Shown: piece by piece, positions 6,357-10,908 of the stretch
Layout of the letters: each line of letters opens with the position of its first letter
Numbering within the stretch: the first letter of the stretch is position 1
Source of the DNA: Maricaulis sp.
GTDB lineage: Bacteria; Pseudomonadota; Alphaproteobacteria; Caulobacterales; Maricaulaceae
DNA: 10,908 nt
Direction of reading: 5' to 3'
Assembly: GCA_002694345.1 (NCBI GenBank)
Contig: NZLV01000238.1
Span: 1-10,908 of the forward strand
Made by a program: the position numbers and the translations under genes
Notes under the pieces: generated by a model
What the model was told of the DNA's origin: nothing
Seen by the model: the letters and a program-made list of their open reading frames with translations, nothing else
Databases searched by the model: none

Positions 6357-9293
6357 ATGCAGGTCGAAGAACGCTTTGCTGAATGGCTGGCATCCCGGGG
6401 CGAAACCCGCTCCCTGGAGGCCCGCGACATCGTGGTCGGGGGAGATCCGGACCTGCCGGGCGAAACCCGTCGGCTGTCCGTTCCTGCGGACTGGAGCCCG
6501 GCGGCTGCCGACAGTCTGGCGGCCCTGCTGGATACGCCCCGCCCGCTGACCACCAAACCCAAGCCCGGCGTGAAGTCCTTCGGGGCGCTGACGCCGCACA
6601 TTGCGGACGGCGAACCACGACAGCTTGAGAATTCCCTTGAGGATGTGACCACCCGTCTGGCCGGATCCCTCGCCTGGTCTGCCGCCCGCCAGGGCGCATT
6701 CGACGCGCCGGAAGACGCCGAACGCCTTGCCCGCGAACTGGCTGCCAGCATCCAGGCCCGCCTCGTCACACCGGATGCGCATTTGCTGCGTGAGGGCGGT
6801 GTCGACTGGGCCTATGGCGACACGCCGCAGAAGGCCGAGACGCCGGACCTGCCCCTGCAGATCCGGGCCAGCGCCCGCACGGCGCCCGGCCAGCTGCGCC
6901 GCGTCGCCGAAGGCGCCCTTCGTGCCTCGGTCCTGGATGTCGGTGCCCGCGTCACCCGTGAACGCCTGGAAGCGATCGGCGAAGCCTGCCGCCGCTGTTC
7001 CGGTGATGAGAGCGAATGTTTTGACCCGCGCCGCAATGCCGCCCTCGCCCGCGCCATGCGCCGCGCCCTGAAAGACGGCGTGCCGGAAGAGGCTGTGGAA
7101 CGCGCTCTCGCCCTGGCCCGCCAGGGCACCGATGACGACGCTCTGTCGGCGCTGATCCCGGATGCGGTGCCGCAGCGCCCGGCGCTGATGCATATCCCGG
7201 CGAGCCTGGCCAAGGCGGTTGCGGATGATGACGCCTGGTCCTTCGACGAGGATGGCGGCACGGTCCGGGCCCGTGATTTCCGAACCGGTATTGCCCGCTC
7301 CATCTGGAGTTTCGGTACGCCCGGCCTGGCCTTCCATGAAGACCCGCCGGCCAGCGGACCGATCCTGTACGTCAATCTGCCGGCCTTCCTGGACGAGGCC
7401 TCGCAGCTTCAGGCCACGCTTCTGGTGGATGCCATCCGCTATTGGTCCACTGTCCTGATCCTGAGCGCCTCCAAGGGCGCACCATCGGCGGGTACCATTT
7501 CCCTGAACGGCATCGGGGCCGTCCTGATGAGCGCCGGCCTGGCCTATGACAGCGAGGATGGCCGCCGGGCAGCCGCCGCGATCGCCCGACTGGCCACGCT
7601 GGCCCTGCGCAGTGCCGCATCGGAGACCGGTGCGACCGCACCGGGTCTCGGACCGGACCTGGATCTGGCTGGGCTGCCGGAGTGCTTCGACCTTCTGGTC
7701 GAGACCCTGGGCACCGCCGACACGAATTTCATGCCCAAGGCCGCCATCGCACGCCCCGGCATCCAGCTGGCCTGCCTGACGCCGGAAGCCGGAATTGCCG
7801 GACTGATGGATGCCGACAGTCTGGGCGCCCTTCCGGTGGCTGGCACCACGACAACGGACGACACCTATTCCGGCAGCCGCCGCCTGCGCGACTGCGCCCG
7901 GCGCGGGCTGGAGCAATCGGGTCTGAGCGCGGGCAGCATTGAAGCCGCCGAAGACCACGCCGCCGGTCATGGCAGCCTGCGCGGCGCTCCGGGCATTTCG
8001 CTGGAAGCGCTGCGTGAGCGCGGTGTCCCCGACGATGCCCTGGACCGTCTGGACGATTCCATCGGCGAAGGGGCCTCCGTCCGGTTTGCGCTCAATCGCT
8101 GGACGCTGGGTGACCGGGTTTGCCGGGAGCTTGGCCTGCCCTCGGACGTCGTGGAAAGCCAAGCCCAGTCCCTGTGCCTGGCGCTGGGCTATACCGAACA
8201 GGATATCCGCGCCGCTGACCGCCACGCCCTCGGTACGGGAAGCCTCGACACGGCCCCCGGCCTGAACGCTGATCAGAAAGCGATTTTCGCGACTGCTGGC
8301 GCTCAGGCCCAGATGCGCCTGGCCCAGGCCATTGAACAACAGATCGAAGGCGCCTGCGCCACGGCCCTCGCGCTTGATGGCGATGCCACGATCGATGATG
8401 TCTCGGCCCTCATCGATCTGGGCGGAGAGCTGGGACTGCGCCGCCTCGACATCCGGCGGACCGCCTCCGGTCTGTTCGACCTTCTGCCGGCCATTGATTT
8501 CGACAAGGGCGATTACGCCAATGAAGCCCCCGTACAGGAGCGCATTGTCGAGCGCACGGTGGAACGCGTGGTCGAAAAGCCTGCCGCCCGCCGCAAACTG
8601 CCGGATCGCCGCAAGGGCTATATCCAGAAAGCGACTGTGGGGGGGCACAAGGTCTATCTCCACACGGGCGAGTTCGATGACGGAGAGCTGGGCGAGATCT
8701 TCATCGACATGCACAAGGAAGGCGCGGCCTTCCGCTCGCTGATGAACAATTTCGCCATCGCGATCTCCATCGGCCTGCAATACGGCGTGCCGCTGGAAGA
8801 ATTCGTCGATGCCTTCGTCTATACGCGCTTCGAGCCGGCCGGCCCGGTGGAAGGCAATGACTCCATCCAGCACGCCACCTCTATCCTGGACTATCTGTTC
8901 CGGGAGCTGGGTGTGTCCTATCTGGGGCGTGAGGATCTTGCGGAAGTCTCGCCGGACAAGGCGGATCCGGGCGGGATCGGCAAGGGTGTGGAGCAGGAAA
9001 AGCTCGCCCAGGAAGCCGCCGCCAAATTCATCTCCCGCGGTTTCTCGCGTGGCCAGGTCCCCGACAATATCCTGATGTTCGCCAATGCCCCCAAGAAGGC
9101 GGCGGCCGGCGGTCAGGACGGGACGGACACGGCCGGGCATTACGAACTGGAGGACCACACGGTCAGCCGTCCGTCCAGTGGCCGGGATATTTCCGCCTAT
9201 TCCGGCGATCCATGCCCGGAATGCGGCCATTTCACCGTGGCCGGGGGCGATGACAGCCCGCGAACCTGCGATGCGTGTGGCTGGCACGACTAG
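6357..9293 (+). CDS. Catalytically degenerate B12-dependent ribonucleotide reductase (NrdJ)-like protein
   Basis: This is an intact 978-residue frame. ATG 6357 has AAGG eight bases upstream; ATG 6339 is an alternative. It aligns collinearly with alphaproteobacterial class II RNR NrdJ, recalled at about 1,200 residues: LSVPADW (40-46), a segment ending VDWAYG (102-154), ECFDPRRNAAL (220-230), TPGLAFHEDPPASGP (321-335), LMSAGLAYDSEDGR (390-403), AAGHGSLRGAPGI (535-547) and RFALNRWTLG (576-585). A linker of ERIVERTVERVVEK type comes next, then a near-canonical NrdJ C-terminal domain (747-856), possibly TSCPD, and a CPECG/CDACG tail. The catalytic parts are missing. About 100 residues holding the first redox Cys are deleted. 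The NPCSE radical/base motif is reduced to VNLPA, the second redox Cys aligns with Gln350 and the PTGT loop is gone. RNR activity is therefore unlikely. A regulatory or structural role is inference. An automatic pipeline may call it NrdJ. Confidence 0.85.
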   Translation: MQVEERFAEWLASRGETRSLEARDIVVGGDPDLPGETRRLSVPADWSPAAADSLAALLDTPRPLTTKPKPGVKSFGALTPHIADGEPRQLENSLEDVTTRLAGSLAWSAARQGAFDAPEDAERLARELAASIQARLVTPDAHLLREGGVDWAYGDTPQKAETPDLPLQIRASARTAPGQLRRVAEGALRASVLDVGARVTRERLEAIGEACRRCSGDESECFDPRRNAALARAMRRALKDGVPEEAVERALALARQGTDDDALSALIPDAVPQRPALMHIPASLAKAVADDDAWSFDEDGGTVRARDFRTGIARSIWSFGTPGLAFHEDPPASGPILYVNLPAFLDEASQLQATLLVDAIRYWSTVLILSASKGAPSAGTISLNGIGAVLMSAGLAYDSEDGRRAAAAIARLATLALRSAASETGATAPGLGPDLDLAGLPECFDLLVETLGTADTNFMPKAAIARPGIQLACLTPEAGIAGLMDADSLGALPVAGTTTTDDTYSGSRRLRDCARRGLEQSGLSAGSIEAAEDHAAGHGSLRGAPGISLEALRERGVPDDALDRLDDSIGEGASVRFALNRWTLGDRVCRELGLPSDVVESQAQSLCLALGYTEQDIRAADRHALGTGSLDTAPGLNADQKAIFATAGAQAQMRLAQAIEQQIEGACATALALDGDATIDDVSALIDLGGELGLRRLDIRRTASGLFDLLPAIDFDKGDYANEAPVQERIVERTVERVVEKPAARRKLPDRRKGYIQKATVGGHKVYLHTGEFDDGELGEIFIDMHKEGAAFRSLMNNFAIAISIGLQYGVPLEEFVDAFVYTRFEPAGPVEGNDSIQHATSILDYLFRELGVSYLGREDLAEVSPDKADPGGIGKGVEQEKLAQEAAAKFISRGFSRGQVPDNILMFANAPKKAAAGGQDGTDTAGHYELEDHTVSRPSSGRDISAYSGDPCPECGHFTVAGGDDSPRTCDACGWHD

Positions 9294-9353
9294 GCCCACA
9301 AACGGCGCACGCCTTGCAGGGTTTCGGTCGGATTGACCCGGGAGTGCTTCACT

Positions 9354-9842
9354 ATGGCACGCGTTCTGTTCGCATTGGCTCTGTTGTTCGCGGTTCCAGC
9401 CACCACGCTGGCCCAGGATGCGTCGCAGATTGCTCGCGTCCAGGCGGGACAGTCCTGCCCCGGCTGCAATCTGTTCCAGGCGGAGCTGGCCTATCTCGAC
9501 CTGCCCGGCATTGATGTGTCCGGGGCCCGCCTGCGCCAGGCCAATCTGGGCCTGTCGACCATGAACCATGCCCGGTTCGACAATACCGACCTGTCGATCG
9601 CCAATCTGTTCGGTGCCCGTTTCACGGGGGCCAGTTTCCGCAATGCCGATCTGACGCGCGCCAATCTGGTCGGGGCCTATTTCGGCAGTGCCGACCTGAC
9701 CGGTGCCAATCTGTCGGGGGCCACCCTGTCCGGTGCCGAGCTGGACACGGCGCGCGGTCTGACCCAGCGCCAGCTGAATGCGGCCTGCGGTGACAGCTCC
9801 ACCCGGCTCCCGGCCGGCCTGACCGTCCCGCACTGCGATTGA
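9354..9842 (+). CDS. Exported pentapeptide-repeat protein with Cys-pair caps
   Basis: The product has 162 residues. ATG 9354 has GGGAG nine bases upstream; a TTG at 9333 is a less likely start. MARVLFALALLFAVPATTLAQ is a Sec signal peptide, so the protein is probably periplasmic or secreted. After a short linker, CPGC (Cys35, Cys38) opens an unbroken run of 19 pentapeptides (36-130) of A(D/N)LxG type, expected to fold as a right-handed quadrilateral beta-helix of nearly five coils. The C-terminal cap reads GLTQRQLNAACGD, then 16 residues on from Cys145 ends in PHCD with Cys161. No enzyme motif is present and the partner is unknown. It lies 60 bp after the NrdJ-like gene on the same strand and may be co-transcribed. 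The next gene is a larger paralogue. Confidence 0.9.
   Translation: MARVLFALALLFAVPATTLAQDASQIARVQAGQSCPGCNLFQAELAYLDLPGIDVSGARLRQANLGLSTMNHARFDNTDLSIANLFGARFTGASFRNADLTRANLVGAYFGSADLTGANLSGATLSGAELDTARGLTQRQLNAACGDSSTRLPAGLTVPHCD
9459..9743 (+). repeat. Coding pentapeptide repeat tract, 19 units
   Basis: Residues 36-130 of the encoded protein show Leu, Phe, Met or Val at every fifth position without a single register break. Ala is frequent two residues earlier. This is a protein-level repeat; the DNA units are degenerate, with GCC AAT CTG as the most recurrent element. Confidence 0.88.
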
Positions 9843-9967
9843 GCCGGGCGCCCGCCCCGCCAGCCCTTTGTCCTCCCATCGAAACCGCCTAGGCTTCATA
9901 GGATATGCGGTGGGATTACTGTGAATTAAGTCGAATTTGGGCAAGGCCTGCCGTATCCCATGGGGTT

Positions 9968-10908
9968 ATGCGCTACACGAAACGCGTCATTCTTGCTGCT
10001 TTGACCACGACCTTGCTGGCTTCCACGCCTGCGTGGGCCGTAGGAGACGAGCATCCGCGCCGCGGTCTCTCGATCGGCGGTGACTGCGAGAATTGCGATT
10101 TTTCGGAGAAGAACCTGGCGGGTGCGATCTTCATCGGCGCCAATTTCCAGGGCTCCACCTTCGCCGACAGCGAATTGCCGGGCGTCACCATTGTGGAGAG
10201 CCGGTTCAACGTCACCGACTTTTCCGATGCCCAGATGATCGGGGCGCGGCTGACCGGTGTGACCTTTTCCCGGTCGGTTCTGGATGAAGCCAATCTCAGC
10301 CAGAGCCATATCGAGCGTGTGAATTTCTCCTCGGCGAATCTGCGCGAAACCGATTTCTCCGGCAGCCAGATGGTGTTCGTCACCTTCATTGGCTCCGAGC
10401 TTCACGAGACCCTGTTTGCCAATGCGCAGCTGCGCCAGGTGAATTTCCTGCGCGCCCGCATGCATGAAACGAATTTCCGCAGCGCCGAGCTGCGCCGCGC
10501 CAATTTCGCCGAAGTCACCGGCGAGAACGTCAATTTCCACGAAGCCGACCTGTCCGGCGCCAGTTTCGAAGGCGCACAGCTCGATCATGTCGATTTCACC
10601 GGGGCGCTCCTGAACGGAGCCAATTTCTCCTCGGCGCGGATCGAGAATGCCAGCGGATTGACCAAGACCAGCCTGACCGGGGCCTGCGGCGACGACGCCA
10701 CGCAGATCAACTGGGACTTCACCCTGCCGGCCTGCGATGACGCGCTTCCAACCGCGGAAGGCTATGCCCAGAGCTATTCCTATGTCGTGCGCTACCGGGA
10801 CGGGGATGAGGCGGAAGCGGTTGTCGAGCTTCAGGCTCTGGAGAATACGCAGATCGAGGTTCTGACGCAGATTGCCGATGCCCTGGAAACCCATGCCGGT
10901 GATCTGGA
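9968..10908 (+). CDS. Exported pentapeptide-repeat protein with Cys-pair caps, partial (runs off right edge)
   Basis: An ATG at 9968 opens a frame that has no stop before the window end (313 complete codons). MRYTKRVILAALTTTLLASTPAWA is a Sec signal peptide with a probable cut after AWA. The mature protein starts with CENC (Cys40, Cys43) and then has 37 pentapeptides (41-225) in one register, with one weak unit at 181-185 (AEVTG). This should give a beta-helix of about nine coils. The cap GLTKTSLTGACGD carries Cys240 and is followed by Cys256 in LPACDD. Beyond it the chain continues with a Tyr-rich stretch and an acidic, probably helical segment (about 280-313). It is a paralogue of the preceding gene, 125 bp downstream of it. 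Only a short GGGG stands before the ATG, so the ribosome binding site is weak. Its function is unknown. Confidence 0.88.
   Translation, partial: MRYTKRVILAALTTTLLASTPAWAVGDEHPRRGLSIGGDCENCDFSEKNLAGAIFIGANFQGSTFADSELPGVTIVESRFNVTDFSDAQMIGARLTGVTFSRSVLDEANLSQSHIERVNFSSANLRETDFSGSQMVFVTFIGSELHETLFANAQLRQVNFLRARMHETNFRSAELRRANFAEVTGENVNFHEADLSGASFEGAQLDHVDFTGALLNGANFSSARIENASGLTKTSLTGACGDDATQINWDFTLPACDDALPTAEGYAQSYSYVVRYRDGDEAEAVVELQALENTQIEVLTQIADALETHAGDL
10088..10642 (+). repeat. Coding pentapeptide repeat tract, 37 units
   Basis: Residues 41-225 have a hydrophobic core residue (mostly Phe or Leu, some Met or Ile) at every fifth position, with Gly185 the only clear exception. Phe occupies the core position more often than in the neighbouring paralogue, and AATTTC recurs in the DNA at that position. 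Confidence 0.88.

Noticed and set aside
6357..9293. Annotation as an active vitamin B12-dependent ribonucleotide reductase.
   Set aside because: The C-terminal domain would score well in a search, but the radical Cys/Glu motif, both redox Cys and the phosphate loop are absent, so activity is not supported.
9868..9907. A possible promoter (TTGTCC, then TAGGCT or GGATAT) before the second pentapeptide gene.
   Set aside because: The -10 match or the spacing is poor in every pairing, so it cannot be told from background.
6318..9944. A 1208-codon open frame on the minus strand, antisense to the NrdJ-like and first pentapeptide genes, with an IG-x-x-QIG-like pattern near its N-terminus.
   Set aside because: Its codons are exactly in register with the sense codons of both genes, so antisense stops would need sense TTA, CTA or TCA, which are rare in this GC-rich genome. 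The repeated pattern is the mirror of the pentapeptide codons. The sense strand has clear family homology and ribosome binding sites.
9926..10894. A 322-codon minus-strand frame opposite the second pentapeptide gene.
   Set aside because: The plus strand has a signal peptide, 37 pentapeptides in register and a cap shared with its neighbour. The antisense frame simply mirrors those codons.

Overview
The window looks like chromosomal DNA from an alphaproteobacterium, most likely a Hyphomonadaceae/Maricaulales-type marine bacterium. Three things point there. It is GC-rich with strong G/C third-position bias. It carries a DUF2155 gene next to an NDUFA12-family complex I accessory gene. It has the gene order aroQ-accB-accC-aat, which is familiar from that class. 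The genus is an inference. Coding density is very high, no gap reaches 300 bp, and I see no tRNA, rRNA, IS element, CRISPR array or other sign of a mobile island.

Left part (1-2268): a partial VOC/glyoxalase-fold gene runs off the left edge on the minus strand. Divergent from it is a six-transmembrane voltage-gated-type potassium channel with a C-terminal Cys4 zinc ribbon. Its stop lies one base from the stop of thiG. The thiSG pair (minus strand) makes the thiazole phosphate moiety of thiamin, and the last codons of thiS double as the ribosome binding site of thiG.

Middle (2269-6188): a plus-strand run, probably one transcript, carries aroQ (type II dehydroquinase, shikimate pathway), accB and accC (biotin carrier and biotin carboxylase of acetyl-CoA carboxylase) and aat (leucyl/phenylalanyl-tRNA-protein transferase, N-degron pathway). 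Its end overlaps by 34 bp with a convergent minus-strand pair: an exported DUF2155 protein and an NDUFA12-family protein linked to respiratory complex I.

Right part (6357-10908): the most interesting gene is an intact 978-residue open frame. Collinear landmarks place it in the vitamin B12-dependent class II ribonucleotide reductase (NrdJ) family, but it has lost the catalytic apparatus: the first redox Cys region, the Asn-Pro-Cys-Ser-Glu radical/base motif, the second redox Cys and the Pro-Thr-Gly-Thr phosphate-binding loop. It keeps a near-canonical C-terminal NrdJ domain and a CxxC...CxxC tail. I read it as a maintained NrdJ pseudoenzyme. It is followed by two exported pentapeptide-repeat proteins, the second cut by the right edge. 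They have identical Cys-pair caps at both ends of their beta-helices but different numbers of repeats (19 versus 37).

Alignments to NrdJ and other families were made from memory of the families, not by search.
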